64,000 nt of DNA from CAVXNP01 sp963763305. Lineage in GTDB: Bacteria > Pseudomonadota > Gammaproteobacteria > Xanthomonadales > Rhodanobacteraceae. This document shows, piece after piece, positions 63,749 through 64,000 of this stretch. How positions within the stretch are numbered: the first letter of the stretch is position 1; every line of letters starts with the position of its first letter. The notes under the pieces were generated by a model. It worked only from the letters and a program-made list of their open reading frames with translations. It was not told the origin of the DNA and made no database searches. The position numbers and the translations under genes were made by a program. The DNA is taken from positions 2,046,001 through 2,110,000 of the forward strand of contig CAVXNP010000001.1 in assembly GCA_963763305.1 (NCBI GenBank), in the 5' to 3' direction.

Positions 63749-64000
63749 CTACTCGACCAGCAGCCGGGTGGCCAGTGCGCGCGCGTGCTGGCGGATCTCC
63801 GGCATGGCGTTGCATTCCCACAGCGTGCCGCGGAGCAGGCTGCCGATGCCGAACAGGCGCGGCCAGGGCTTGCCGTCGTGGCACAGCTGGCCGTCCGGGG
63901 TGGCCTTGATGCCGAGGCCGAGCGGGTCCGGCTCGATGTGCCGGTTGGTCAGCAACTGGCTCAGCAGCCGGTGCGGCGTGCGGCGCACGTCCGTGTCCTG
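63749..64000 (-). CDS. FAD/NAD(P)-binding protein, C-terminal part
   Basis: The 3' end of a gene that starts beyond the window. RLLSQLLTNRHIEPDPLGLG and LFGIGSLLRGTLWECNAMPEIRQHA are the closing block of NAD_binding_9/YdhS-like flavoproteins. These are putative oxidoreductases of unknown substrate. Only about 84 residues are seen. An apparent GTG start at 63988 is probably internal. Confidence 0.85.
   Translation of the reverse strand, partial: QDTDVRRTPHRLLSQLLTNRHIEPDPLGLGIKATPDGQLCHDGKPWPRLFGIGSLLRGTLWECNAMPEIRQHARALATRLLVE

Overview
The window is a high-GC (roughly two thirds GC by eye) bacterial chromosome segment. Gene content and order point to a gammaproteobacterium of the Xanthomonadales/Lysobacterales, most like the Rhodanobacteraceae (Rhodanobacter, Dyella, Frateuria). 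The clues are the mreD-pbp2-rodA-mltB-rlpA-dacA-ybeD-lipB-lipA order, a split class II ribonucleotide reductase with a lysine-rich histone-like gene inside it, and REP-type repeats. The taxonomic call is inference; there is no rRNA or tRNA gene here.

Layout. 1-8.8 kb: the cell-elongation and peptidoglycan cluster (mreD end, PBP2, RodA, MltB, RlpA, D-Ala-D-Ala carboxypeptidase) running into YbeD-LipB-LipA lipoate synthesis. 8.8-11 kb: the periplasmic tail-specific protease, closed by a strong terminator. 11.2-12.2 kb: a tandem array of REP-type composite repeats with a 216-bp period. 12.2-15.8 kb, minus strand: an M17 aminopeptidase, a HAD phosphatase and a PstS-like protein fused to LysM. 16.0-16.9 kb: a second, unrelated REP-type array with a 152-bp period. 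17.0-18.4 kb: a DegP/DegQ-type protease. 18.4-22.6 kb: an NrdR-box-controlled split class II ribonucleotide reductase (nrdJa, H1-like gene, nrdJb), with one frameshift in nrdJa.

22.6-32.3 kb is an accessory island, visibly lower in GC at its left end. It holds a frameshifted AAA ATPase plus a TOPRIM-like partner (defence-like), a decayed membrane gene, orphan exported and membrane proteins, and many copies of short palindromic and motif repeats. It contains no integrase or transposase. 32.3-64 kb is ordinary chromosome: small enzymes, transporters, stress proteins and envelope genes. Among them are a fasciclin protein, an MFS exporter, a GlxA-type regulator with an isochorismatase-like hydrolase, a thiopurine methyltransferase, a Tat-exported tyrosinase, an M14 peptidase, an MscS channel, an EAL protein, two divergent L,D-transpeptidases, TrmO, a HAD/PIN pair, PncA, and a truncated FAD/NAD(P)-binding protein at the right edge.

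The genes with the clearest joint role build and remodel the sacculus: PBP2/RodA synthesis, MltB, RlpA and DacA trimming, and L,D-transpeptidase crosslinking. Apparent frameshifts cluster between 19.4 and 25.2 kb. Whether these are real decay or assembly error should be settled from reads before any biology is built on them.
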